Shown here: positions 46,062-54,653 of the stretch, one piece after another
Layout: each line of letters starts with the position of its first letter
Position numbering within the stretch: the stretch's first letter is position 1
From: Sulfolobales archaeon
Lineage (GTDB): Archaea > Thermoproteota > Thermoprotei_A > Sulfolobales > AG1
Length of the DNA: 64,000 bases
Assembly: GCA_038881635.1 (NCBI GenBank)
Contig: JAVZPJ010000003.1
Span: 1 to 64,000, forward strand
Reading direction: 5' to 3'
Notes under the pieces: model-generated
The model's input: only the letters and a program-made list of their open reading frames with translations
The model's database searches: none
What the model was told of the DNA's origin: nothing
Program-made: the position numbers and the translations under genes

Positions 46062-46664
46062 TTGGGTTTCGAACTGGGTACTGGAGCAACTGCTATTGGT
46101 ATGAGATTGAAGGATACAGTTGTATTGGCTGCTGAGAAGAAGTTTTCTTATGGTGGTTTTGTTATGAGTAGGAGTGTTAAAAAGATATTCAGAATTCATG
46201 ATAGAATTGCTATTGCGGCTGCTGGATTATTTGCTGATATGCAAACCATATCTAGGATCATAAATAACGAGATAAGATATTATGAGATCACTTCTAAGAG
46301 GCCTATAAGTGTAAGAGGTGCTGCACGCCAGATCTCACTAATACTCTACTCATACAAGTACATGCCCTTCCTAACAGAACTGATCATAGGAGGTGTAGAT
46401 TCTGAAGGACCTCATATATATGTTATGGACCCCCTGGGATCTCTTATAGAAGATGATTTTGCAGCAGTGGGGACGGGAGCTCAAATAGCTATAGGTCTTC
46501 TCGAGGGTAGCTATAGAAAGGATCTTGATCTTGAGAAAGCAATAGAACTTGCCGTGGAAGCTGTAAGAATAGCTTCTAGAAGAGATACAATGTCTGGAGA
46601 AGGTGTTGATGTAGCTATAATAAGAGAGAGCGGGTACGATGAAAGATACTACCCTCTAAAATGA
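46062..46664 (+). CDS. psmB2: proteasome beta subunit, non-canonical N-terminus
   Basis: A 200-residue beta subunit with the normal fold (TVVLAAEKKFSYGG, SVKKIFRIHD, AAAGLFADMQT, GEGVDVAIIRESG). Aligned on IGx, the active subunit reads G-T-T-T-I-G but this one reads G-A-T-A-I-G, so Ala9 stands where Thr1 should be, with Thr10 next to it. The N-terminal extension is only eight residues. This resembles the second, poorly processed beta subunit of Sulfolobales. TTG start, six bases after GGGTG. It probably assembles with the active subunit encoded at 14625. Confidence 0.9.
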   Translation: MGFELGTGATAIGMRLKDTVVLAAEKKFSYGGFVMSRSVKKIFRIHDRIAIAAAGLFADMQTISRIINNEIRYYEITSKRPISVRGAARQISLILYSYKYMPFLTELIIGGVDSEGPHIYVMDPLGSLIEDDFAAVGTGAQIAIGLLEGSYRKDLDLEKAIELAVEAVRIASRRDTMSGEGVDVAIIRESGYDERYYPLK

Positions 46665-46754
46665 TTTCAGGGGGTATATACGAGTTTATACCTAGATCTT
46701 CATAAGGCATCATATGCGCAAGAGGTTCTCTCAAAGAAAGTTGCGATAGAAAGG

Positions 46755-47387
46755 TTGAGCGTGAGACCTAATACTATTATAGGTGTAGACATTTCATATG
46801 ATATCAGGAGAGGATTAGGATACTGTGCTGCTGTGATCGTCGATATAACAAAGCTTAAGGTTCTTAAATACTCTATCACAGTTGACGAGGTTAAGATACC
46901 GTATATACCGGGTTATCTTGCCTTCAGAGAAGCTCCACTCATCTTCAAGACTCTTAAAAACCTAGATGAAGAGCTTGTCAGAGGATCTATTCTCATGATC
47001 AACGGACATGGTATAGCTCATCCAAGGAGATTTGGGATAGCCAGTCACATAGGCGTGGTAATGAATCTACCTAGTATAGGTGTTGCGGAGAAAATGCTCA
47101 GTGGAGAGATAATCAGTGTTGGAGGTAGAGAGGTTATAGTGATAGACGGGAGAATAGTAGGTATAGTTCTCTCAAGCAGAAGATCTCGCAAGAAATATTA
47201 CATGACCATAGGGCATAAAGTCTCTATAGAAGATCTCGAGTACTATGCTAGAAGAACATTCTCAGGAGACTTCAGAGAGTCAAAGCCTCCATATCCTATA
47301 TATCTTGCAGATACAATATCTAGAAATGCAAGAAGAGGAGAGAAGTATCTTGCTAGATGGCTTGAGGCTAATCGTCATATATTCTAG
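46755..47387 (+). CDS. nfi: endonuclease V
   Basis: Endonuclease V cuts next to deoxyinosine. Seen are IIGVDISYD (first Asp), PYIPGYLAFREAPL (Glu), INGHGIAHPRRFGIASHIG and PYPIYLADTISR. The residue equivalent to T. maritima Asp110 (DGxGxAHPR) is Asn here. TTG 46755 is the first canonical start, but in-frame codons from about 46683 encode the conserved first helix (LHKASYAQEVLSKKVAIERL) with no ATG, GTG or TTG. The true start therefore lies upstream and is not a standard codon. It follows psmB2 closely. Confidence 0.85.
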   Translation: MSVRPNTIIGVDISYDIRRGLGYCAAVIVDITKLKVLKYSITVDEVKIPYIPGYLAFREAPLIFKTLKNLDEELVRGSILMINGHGIAHPRRFGIASHIGVVMNLPSIGVAEKMLSGEIISVGGREVIVIDGRIVGIVLSSRRSRKKYYMTIGHKVSIEDLEYYARRTFSGDFRESKPPYPIYLADTISRNARRGEKYLARWLEANRHIF

Positions 47388-47464
47388 AAACTAGATCCCA
47401 ACCCTTTCAGAGCAGAGAATGATAATGATACTACGATTTATAAGGGTTTCGTGCTATTTTCTTA

Positions 47465-47680
47465 TTGATGACAGCATTAGGACCAGAACTTTCGAGAGTG
47501 AGAAAGTCATCTATAGATATGAAGACTGGCTATCTAAACCTCACTCCCAGAGAAATGGAGATGCGAAGAAGATCAGAAGATGTGCTATATAATCTCCGTA
47601 TTTCCCAGAATAAGAATATGATCAAATACTATAAATTCCAGGTGCCACTATGTCTCTCGAGGATCAGAAGAGGAGCTTGA
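47465..47680 (+). CDS. uncertain 71-residue frame before pcm
   Basis: TTG/ATG frame with natural-looking N-terminal two thirds (ALGPELSRVRKSSIDMKTGY, LNLTPREMEMRRRSEDVLYN). It overlaps pcm by 31 bases. TTTATAA at 47437-47443 predicts a start close to 47465, compatible with a leaderless mRNA. It may be a small gene or simply the leader of pcm. No family recognised. Confidence 0.35.
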   Translation: MMTALGPELSRVRKSSIDMKTGYLNLTPREMEMRRRSEDVLYNLRISQNKNMIKYYKFQVPLCLSRIRRGA

Positions 47681-48321
47681 TACAAAATCTCGTTGAGAGT
47701 AATTATATAAGAACGGAGAAGGTTAGAAAAGCATTTGAGAAAGTATCAAGAGAACTCTTCATACCTCCCGAGTATAGAGAACATGCATATGTAGACACCC
47801 CACTTCCCATAGGTTATGGGCAGACTATATCAGCTCCACACATGGTTGCTATAATGACGGAGAAACTTGATATTAGAGAAGGAGATCTTGTGCTTGAGAT
47901 AGGAACAGGCTCAGGTTATCAAGCCGCTATAATAGCCGAGTTAGTGGATCCCGAGTCCAAGGGTGAGGGCCATGTTGTAAGTATAGAATTCATACCCGAG
48001 CTAGCTGAATTTGCCAGAGAGAACCTTATCAGATCAGGATATTATGACAGGGTTTCTATAATTGTAGGAGACGGAGGACTTGGAACATTTGAGGGTAGAG
48101 AGCTATATGACAGGATTATAGTCACTGCTGCATCTCCAAAGATCCCTGGAAAACTCCTCTCCCAACTTAAAGTCGGAGGAGTAATGATAGCTCCTATAGG
48201 AGATAGATGGGTTCAAGTACTCTATATTATAAGAAAGACTTCTGAGAAAGAGTTCACAGCTGAAGAAGATATACCGTGCGTATTCGTTCCTTTGAGAGGT
48301 AGAGAAGGATTTAAAATATGA
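47650..48321 (+). CDS. pcm: protein-L-isoaspartate O-methyltransferase
   Basis: A 223-residue repair methylase for isoaspartyl residues. Family motifs are PLPIGYGQTISAPHMVA, VLEIGTGSGYQAAIIAEL (SAM-binding motif I), YDRIIVTAASPKIP and KVGGVMIAPIG. The length and domain order are normal. ATG start, probably transcribed from the TATA box near 47437. Confidence 0.94.
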   Translation: MSLEDQKRSLIQNLVESNYIRTEKVRKAFEKVSRELFIPPEYREHAYVDTPLPIGYGQTISAPHMVAIMTEKLDIREGDLVLEIGTGSGYQAAIIAELVDPESKGEGHVVSIEFIPELAEFARENLIRSGYYDRVSIIVGDGGLGTFEGRELYDRIIVTAASPKIPGKLLSQLKVGGVMIAPIGDRWVQVLYIIRKTSEKEFTAEEDIPCVFVPLRGREGFKI

Positions 48322-48337
48322 TCCTCTTCGAATATTT

Positions 48338-48700
48338 CTAGTATAAAGCTATAAAGAGCATTAAAGAAGAGCTTGAAAGCACTTCGTGTCTGTGCTCTGA
48401 ACATGGTACGAAAGCATATATGTAAGCCTTCCCACTTCTAACCTCTGCCTCTATCAAAGAAGGTTTTCTACCTAGAATCTTCTCACCTATAAGTCAGCAG
48501 CTTCCGAGTACATTCTGATCAAGGTATCGTACTACAACCTTATATCTCTCATTATATGGTATGATCCCTAGCACGGGTTTATCTATGAATATTAAATAGA
48601 TCCTCTCAGACATTTCATAGCCGAGAAGATGTGATGTTCCGACTAGTGCATTGAGAATGGATTCAGGATACATGAATTGAGCAGGATCTGCTACATCCAA
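48338..48700 (-). CDS. unknown frame interrupted by an in-frame TGA
   Basis: TTG 48700 opens a 68-residue frame (ADPAQFMYPESILNALVGTS, FIDKPVLGIIPYNERYKVVV) ending at TGA 48496-48494. The same frame continues with equally natural sequence (LIGEKILGRKPSLIEAEVRS, GKAYIYAFVPCSEHRHEVLS) to TAG 48340-48338. Either this is one gene with a nonsense codon, or two genes, the second starting at an ATT (48478) four bases after GGTGA. No family recognised. It converges on pcm. Confidence 0.5.
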
Positions 48701-49040
48701 GCTCTTCTACTCTAACACTTTCTCATTTATAATCTATCTGCTAACTTAAAGTATTCTACCATCTGATCCTAATCTGCAAGTCTTCAATTATCTCCTACCT
48801 TAAATTTAAGAAAATCCTCAGATCTTGAGATCTTGGTATCATCTTAACCTCTCCATCTCTAGAAAGATGATATTCTCTCATACACCATGAAGAGCCCTTG
48901 AACACATTAAGGTATTATAAATATCCACAGCATGATATTTCATGTATCATAATTTTTAGATGAATCGTTTATTTTTAAAAAGATCAGATCAGCATAAACC
49001 CTTTAATATCTCTTAGAAATAGTTATATGGGTATAATATA
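48701..49040. other. intergenic before the GltD-like gene
   Basis: About 340 AT-rich bases. Nothing gene-like. Poly-T/A runs near 48955-48980 (TTTTTAGATGAATCG, TTTTTAAAAAG) may contain a promoter or terminator. Confidence 0.4.
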
Positions 49041-50081
49041 TTGAAGTTCTCGAGATGTGAGAAAGTTACAGAGAGAGTCAATAAACGTGTGGCAATAATA
49101 GGAGCTGGTCCGGCAGGTTTAGGGGCATCCGGAGTTCTTATTTGCAAGGGTTACGAGGTTCATGTATTTGATCTGCTACCAGAACCCGGAGGTCTGCTAC
49201 TCTTCGGAATACCAGGCTTCAGAGTTCCTAAGAAGAATGTAAGAGAAGGTATTGAAGATCTTAAGAGATTAGGAGTTATCTTCCATACGAACACAAAGGT
49301 TGTTCCTGGAAGAGTTGAAGAACCTGGAAAGATAGGCTTCGACCTGATCCTAGAGAGATTTGATGCAGTAATAATAGCTACAGGAACCTGGGAGGAGAGA
49401 AGACTAGAAGTTCCTGGAGAAGATCTTCCAAGGGTTTATCCAGCTCTCTCATATTTATTCGAGTACAGCAAAGCTGAACTAGGATATATAAGCTATAAAG
49501 ATCTCCCGCCTCTCGGAAGGAGAGTTGCCGTAATAGGTGCTGGTCTCACAGCAGTTGACGCGGCAGAAGTTTCGCTAAGACTAGGATCTGAGGATGTATA
49601 TATGATCTATAGAAGAACGATTAACGAAGCTCCAGCTCATAGAAGAGAAATTGAAAGACTCATAAAAGAAGGCGTTAAATGGATTGAACTGGCAACACCA
49701 AAAAGATTTATAGGAGATCATTCTGAAGGCGTTAGAGCTGTGGAACTGATAAGAATGAGGTTAGGAGAACCAGATCACACCGGGAGACCAAGACCTATAC
49801 CCATAGAAGGTTCTGAATATACCATAGATATAGATTCAGCCTTAATAGCAATAGGAGAGATACCAACACCTCCGATACTAGACCCTTCAAGACTGAAACT
49901 AAATAAAGATAGGACAATATGGGTTGATAAGAAGAATAGAACATCCATAGAAAAAGTATTCGCCGCCGGAGATGTAGTCATAGGACCTAGTTTCATAGGA
50001 AGAGCACTAGCGTCTGGAATATCAGCTGCTAATAGCGTAGATGAGTACCTTAGATCTGGTGTATGGAGATTAGAAGCGTGA
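49041..50081 (+). CDS. GltD-like NAD(P)H/FAD oxidoreductase
   Basis: A 346-residue flavoprotein with FAD-binding GAGPAGLGASGVL (about 20-33), the GGLLLFGIPGFRVP signature of the glutamate-synthase small-subunit family, NAD(P)-binding GAGLTAVDAAEVSLRLG, and the C-terminal FAAGDVVIGPS. It lacks the N-terminal Fe-S domain of full GltD. No large subunit (GltB) is adjacent, so it may transfer electrons to another partner such as ferredoxin. TTG start. Confidence 0.9.
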   Translation: MKFSRCEKVTERVNKRVAIIGAGPAGLGASGVLICKGYEVHVFDLLPEPGGLLLFGIPGFRVPKKNVREGIEDLKRLGVIFHTNTKVVPGRVEEPGKIGFDLILERFDAVIIATGTWEERRLEVPGEDLPRVYPALSYLFEYSKAELGYISYKDLPPLGRRVAVIGAGLTAVDAAEVSLRLGSEDVYMIYRRTINEAPAHRREIERLIKEGVKWIELATPKRFIGDHSEGVRAVELIRMRLGEPDHTGRPRPIPIEGSEYTIDIDSALIAIGEIPTPPILDPSRLKLNKDRTIWVDKKNRTSIEKVFAAGDVVIGPSFIGRALASGISAANSVDEYLRSGVWRLEA

Positions 50082-50378
50082 AATAATATCGGAGAGTTTT
50101 ATCCAACACCAACTCCTGGCGAAATTGTTTTGGGTTTTATATAGGTTTACGTCTAACTATATAGATTCTACTAGATTATTTCATCACCTCTTCTTCTCAA
50201 ATCTCTCGGGCTAGCATCGCTCTCAGAAGTGTTCAGAGATACCTCTCATATCCCACGTCTCGAGTGCCTGAGAATTAATGTGAAGTCTCTATCCCTGCGA
50301 GACCTAGATGCTCTACGACATCTCTAAGCATGAGAGAACTAGAACTTTAAAATCTCTATAGATATAATTAATTAGTGG
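50082..50378. other. intergenic before tRNA-Gln
   Basis: About 300 bases. The minus strand has GAGGTGATGA at about 50166-50178, which looks like an SD but leads to no frame. Short natural-looking minus-strand peptides (MLRDVVEHLGLAGIETSH) are broken by stops, so a decayed gene is possible. ACTTTAAAAT (50344-50353) is a plausible tRNA promoter. Confidence 0.35.
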
Positions 50379-50470
50379 AGCCGGGTCGTCTAGCGGTCAA
50401 GGATGCGGGGCAGGTCGGCATACCCCCGAATTTGGCCCCCGTGACCGGGGTTCGAATCCCCGCCCGGCTA
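50379..50470 (+). tRNA. tRNA-Gln (TTG) with a 19-nt intron
   Basis: Acceptor AGCCGGG/CCCGGCT with discriminator A, D arm GTCT...GGAT, T arm CGGGG-TTCGAAT-CCCCG, anticodon stem CGGGG/CCCCG. The 26 bases between the anticodon-stem strands fit a 7-nt loop (C-TTTGGC, anticodon TTG at 50432-50434) only if 50412-50430 are removed. The intron then lies between positions 32 and 33 rather than at the usual 37/38. GTCG/TGGC pairing with 3-nt bulges gives a relaxed bulge-helix motif. No encoded CCA. Confidence 0.85.
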
Positions 50471-50832
50471 CTGCCCGGCTTTAGTAATTTCTACTTTATA
50501 GGAGTTTGATATTCGAAAGCAGAAAGTATTGATTCTCTTCATATTCTTCGGATCTTATTTAAAACTCTACAACTTGTTTGTCGCTGGCTGAATAATATCA
50601 TGATACAGTCTTTAGCAATTCGACTATACAACACAGTCTTCTTCTACCTCGAGGAGGCTGTTTCGATGATTCCCATCTCTTATCGAGTAGCTCTTCAATA
50701 CCCCGTTTTGCAGGGTTTTAGCTTGTAATATTTTCTCTCTCCAGTATCTATATTAAGCCATTTGTATAAGTAGTGGATGTATACGGCCATAACCTATGTG
50801 GGAGCTGGATTTCTTCACAAAACTCTTGCTAT
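50471..50832. other. 362-base gap between tRNA-Gln and tmcA
   Basis: No gene seen. On the plus strand CTCGA/TCGAG (about 50649-50687) and CCC/GGG with a following T-run (near 50702-50720) form weak hairpins, and TTATTTAAAA lies upstream near 50550. A small RNA is possible but poorly supported. Confidence 0.3.
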
Positions 50833-53256
50833 CTACTCCGATATTTTTCTGAGTATCTCTTCTATTATATCTCTCATGATCTGTATTGCATGACCTTTGC
50901 TCATGTTTAGCTCTGATGCCACAGAATCCCAGCTTCTTCCTTGAAGCACCTTTGCTATGGTTAGCTTTTCAAAGTCCTTTCTTAATCTAGTTTTAGGACA
51001 TGGATTTCTCCAATATACTCTGACAATTCTTGTTATAAGATCGCTAACGACCTCATACGTCATTAATCTCTTTATATATAACTCTATCCTATCTCTATCA
51101 ACAGGATCTAATTTCAACATTAAGTCTTTGTCTTCATGAAGATCCTCGCATTCCAGAGGTCTTATGAGGAGTAGTGCTATCTCAGCTTCCATATCTCTGT
51201 AGACGTCGTATAAGCTCTCTAGAAGTCTATTTCTAAATCTTCTTCTATAATCTCTCAAGTTTTCATCAAGATCTCTGCTAATACTCCTCAGAACAAGAAC
51301 TGAGTATTCTCCTGAGACAGGATTCCTGCTAGGAGATATGTGAATCGGTAGAAACCCGTTCTTGATCCAGAATCTCAGCAACTCCTCCGATGCTCCAAAG
51401 CCTGAGCCAACCCAGTGAAAGTTTTTCTCTCTAGCTTCTTCACATATCTTCTCCAGAAAATAAGATCCTATTCCCATACCCTGTGCTTCTGGATGTACTG
51501 CTATTCTAACGATCCTATAACCTGTTTTTCTAGCAAACTCTTTATCTCTATAGTATTTTAGAATTCTATCTGGTATTATATTACCATGAACTGATCCTTC
51601 TTTAAGTATTTTTTCTATAGTTTCTTCAGAAAGATCTCCTTCCTCAGCCAGCTGAGCTGAAGCAATGATCTTACCATTAGGTAGAGCTAAAGCCCTAACC
51701 CTATGATGAGGAGCATCAGCTATCATGGCAAGATCATCAGGTTCATTCCTGTAATGTGCTTCAACATATATTCCGAACACGTTCTTTAGCATCTTAATAT
51801 TCGCCTCTTTAAAAAGCTCTTCAGGCTCAAGCTTTAGATATGTGAAGTCTTTTCTCTTGATCAGTTCGAAATCTTCATCTGTAAGAGGTTCAGGTTCTGC
51901 ATCCAGCAATAAAGCTTTAAAAACCCATTTTTCAACAGGATCATTCTTAGAATATCTTATAGGCTCTTCCATCTCTACATGAATAAGATCTGTATCAGGA
52001 TCATTTTTCACCTTCTTCAAAAATCTCAGCGAGAAACCTCTCCCAGCACCTTCATACCCGTGAATTGTTGTAGCCATTACAATTCTGTTGAAGCTTTTCC
52101 AGATCTTTAGTAGCATGTTCACAGGAAGTCCTGAAGCCTCGTCTACAACCACAATATCAAGATCAAGTCTAGGAATTACCGAAGGCTCCCAATACTCTAT
52201 AGAAAAGTTCGAACCTCTTAACTCAATAATCTTACCACCTCTCTCTATAGCCTTATACCTGATCTTAAGCTCCTCAAGAGATCTCATAGCTAGAGTCATA
52301 AGACTCTCAATATTTGTAGGAGAGATTGCTGTGACACCTACTCTAACTCTGTTCTTAACTTTCAACAACTCTTCTACAAGAGGTGGAAGAGCTATTCCTA
52401 TAGCACCACTCTTACCACGACCTCTATCTGCTGTAATGACGATCATCTTCTTCTTCCTAGGCTTAGGAACAAGCTCTTCTAAAGCTTTTATAACCTTAAC
52501 CTGATCCTCTGTAAGAGCAAGCTTATATATTTCACTAGGAAATAAATGCTCCTCAGGTATCTTAACTTCTCTTCTAGAAAGCCTTTCGATCTCAGGAGTT
52601 GCAAAGCGAAGAGTCTCGTCTCTTCCTAAATCATATATTATAATACCTTCTGATGAATATAATGTCTCTATAAACCATTTCACGAATAGATTTCTAGGAT
52701 TAGGATATTTGGGTGTTGAGAGAGTTTCTGAGAAAACATTTCTAGCGTAAGGCCATTCCTCTATAGAAGGTGTAAGGAATATAATTAATCCTCCTCCCTC
52801 AACAACTCCTACAAGTCTTCCGATGTCATTAGGCTTCAACCCATGACTTAGATCCATTACAAGAGCCTGCATAGTCCTACCCATGTGTCTATCAGATCTC
52901 TTGAAGGTATCCACTACAACTCGAGAGTCTTTAAGTCTCTTCTCTAGCATCTTTCTTACTAGAACCGCCTTGACCAGTTCATCATCAAATTCTCTTCTAA
53001 ACATGTAAAGTATCTTAGGTCTTGTTATCTTCCCGGATAGTGTTGTAAAGTATTTGTATAGAATGTATACTGTAGAGATTCCCTGCTTGACTTCATCGCC
53101 TCCTGCAAGCACTAGCAGAATTCTATAATTCTTATCTCTAGCATCTAACCCGATCCTAGCAATAGATCTGGCTAGAAATCTAAGCCTAGCATTAAGAGAT
53201 CTCTCTATATCCCTCCTGCTTACAAAAATCTTACGCTTGACACCGCTTCCTCCCAT
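50833..53256 (-). CDS. tmcA: tRNA(Met) cytidine acetyltransferase TmcA
   Basis: An 807-residue protein with an N-terminal DUF1726 domain, an ATPase/helicase domain (Walker A ITADRGRGKSG near 278, DIVVVDEASGLP), a GNAT acetyltransferase domain (RIAVHPEAQGMGIGSYFLEK near 590) and a tRNA-binding tail. TmcA/Kre33 makes N4-acetylcytidine in tRNA and, in hyperthermophilic archaea, in many RNAs. Full length. The C-terminal helix-turn-helix-like end is KVLQGRSWDSVASELNMSKG. Confidence 0.94.
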   Translation of the reverse strand: MGGSGVKRKIFVSRRDIERSLNARLRFLARSIARIGLDARDKNYRILLVLAGGDEVKQGISTVYILYKYFTTLSGKITRPKILYMFRREFDDELVKAVLVRKMLEKRLKDSRVVVDTFKRSDRHMGRTMQALVMDLSHGLKPNDIGRLVGVVEGGGLIIFLTPSIEEWPYARNVFSETLSTPKYPNPRNLFVKWFIETLYSSEGIIIYDLGRDETLRFATPEIERLSRREVKIPEEHLFPSEIYKLALTEDQVKVIKALEELVPKPRKKKMIVITADRGRGKSGAIGIALPPLVEELLKVKNRVRVGVTAISPTNIESLMTLAMRSLEELKIRYKAIERGGKIIELRGSNFSIEYWEPSVIPRLDLDIVVVDEASGLPVNMLLKIWKSFNRIVMATTIHGYEGAGRGFSLRFLKKVKNDPDTDLIHVEMEEPIRYSKNDPVEKWVFKALLLDAEPEPLTDEDFELIKRKDFTYLKLEPEELFKEANIKMLKNVFGIYVEAHYRNEPDDLAMIADAPHHRVRALALPNGKIIASAQLAEEGDLSEETIEKILKEGSVHGNIIPDRILKYYRDKEFARKTGYRIVRIAVHPEAQGMGIGSYFLEKICEEAREKNFHWVGSGFGASEELLRFWIKNGFLPIHISPSRNPVSGEYSVLVLRSISRDLDENLRDYRRRFRNRLLESLYDVYRDMEAEIALLLIRPLECEDLHEDKDLMLKLDPVDRDRIELYIKRLMTYEVVSDLITRIVRVYWRNPCPKTRLRKDFEKLTIAKVLQGRSWDSVASELNMSKGHAIQIMRDIIEEILRKISE

Positions 53257-53408
53257 ACTACTACTATCCAGATACGATTATGATAAATGCGAAGGTAAAA
53301 ACTTTGAGATATATCCAGATCCTAGAAACTTCTTTAATCTATATCCAGTTCAAAAAACACCGGGTTAATCTAGATCTAGGATAAGCTTTTTCACATAGTT
53401 CAAAAAGT

Positions 53409-54653
53409 ATGTTTATGGTGATAGAATTAAACAAACAGCCTGAAGTAAATATCGGCATGATCGGACATGTAGATCATGGGAAGACAACACTTGTACAGGC
53501 TCTCACAGGGGTCTGGACCGCAAGACACTCTGAAGAGCTTAAAAGAGCAATGACTATAAAGCTAGGATATGCTGACGGTGTGATTGGATACTGCAAGAAT
53601 CTTCAGGAGCCTGAAAGCTATACAACCGAGAGATCATGTCCTGACGGTAGCGAGCCAGAGATCCTTAGAAGAGTATCATACGTAGATGCTCCTGGTCATG
53701 AGATCCTCATGGCGACAGTTCTCAGCGGTGCTGCTCTGATGGACGGAGCTATTCTAGTTATATCAGCTACAGATCCGTGTCCTCAACCTCAGACCAGAGA
53801 ACATCTGATCGCTGTAAAACTCATAGGTGTGAGAAATATAGTTGTAGTTCAGAATAAGGTTGACGCTGTTTCTAAGGAGAGAGCTTTGAAAAACTATGAA
53901 GAGATTAGAAGATTTTTAGAAGAGATGGGCTACAGAGATCTTCCTGTGATTCCTGTAAGCGCTCTGCACAAGATCAATATAGATGCACTTCTAATGCATA
54001 TACAGAAATATATACCCACTCCCGAGAGAGATGTGAGAGCTAAACCTTTGTTTCTTATCGCTAGAAGTTTTGATGTTAACAGACCTGGAACACCTTACGA
54101 GAAACTCGTAGGAGGAGTGATCGGAGGCTCTGTAGTGAGAGGTGTTTTCAGAGTAGGCGATGAGATTGAAATCAAGCCTGGAATAGAGATTAGAGAGAGT
54201 AGTGGAAAAACCTATTATAAACCCCTTCAGACTAGAATAGCATCTATAAGATTTGGAAATGAGGAGTTTACAGAAGCGAGACCGGGAGGGCTTGCAGCAT
54301 TTGGAACGAAACTCGATCCATTCTATACCAAAGCTGACAAGCTTGTAGGAGGTTTCGTAAGTTTAGCAGGAGAACTCCCAGAACCTGAGTATGAATTTAC
54401 CATAAGATATTCTCTCCTCGAAAGAGTTGTAGGTGTTAAGGAAATGCTTAAGATGACTCCTCTGAAGACTAGAGAAAGAATCCTGATCAGTATAGGAACC
54501 CTCACAACATTTGCAACCATTAACAGAATATCCGATGAGATTATGGAACTTACATCTCAGAAACCTGTAATAGCTTTGAAAGACTTTAGCGTAGCCATAA
54601 GTAGACAGATCGCAGGCAGGTGGAGGATCGCAGGCTATGGAAAGATAGTATGA
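53409..54653 (+). CDS. eif2g: translation initiation factor aIF2 gamma
   Basis: A 414-residue GTPase that carries initiator tRNA. G1 is GHVDHGKTT (19-27), the switch I region is ELKRAMTIKLGYADG, G3 is DAPGHE, G4 is QNKVD, and the barrels end in GRWRIAGYGKI. The zinc knuckle between switch I and G3 keeps only two cysteines (GYCKNLQEP and SCPDGSEP), where most members have CxxC pairs. M3 (53415) may be the start. The stop overlaps the next ATG (ATGA). Confidence 0.95.
   Translation: MFMVIELNKQPEVNIGMIGHVDHGKTTLVQALTGVWTARHSEELKRAMTIKLGYADGVIGYCKNLQEPESYTTERSCPDGSEPEILRRVSYVDAPGHEILMATVLSGAALMDGAILVISATDPCPQPQTREHLIAVKLIGVRNIVVVQNKVDAVSKERALKNYEEIRRFLEEMGYRDLPVIPVSALHKINIDALLMHIQKYIPTPERDVRAKPLFLIARSFDVNRPGTPYEKLVGGVIGGSVVRGVFRVGDEIEIKPGIEIRESSGKTYYKPLQTRIASIRFGNEEFTEARPGGLAAFGTKLDPFYTKADKLVGGFVSLAGELPEPEYEFTIRYSLLERVVGVKEMLKMTPLKTRERILISIGTLTTFATINRISDEIMELTSQKPVIALKDFSVAISRQIAGRWRIAGYGKIV

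Noticed and set aside
35600-48500. Selenocysteine at the in-frame TGAs (35622, 48494)
   Set aside because: Crenarchaea are not known to use selenocysteine, many genes here end in TGA, and no SECIS-like hairpin follows.
44860-50178. TGATGA motifs on the minus strand (about 44866-44878 and 50166-50176) as box C of C/D RNAs
   Set aside because: The first is the SD/start of a gene; the second has no matching D box within range.
50580-50725. Small RNA in the gap after tRNA-Gln
   Set aside because: Only 3-5 bp stems and a weak promoter; mentioned in the gap entry but not called.
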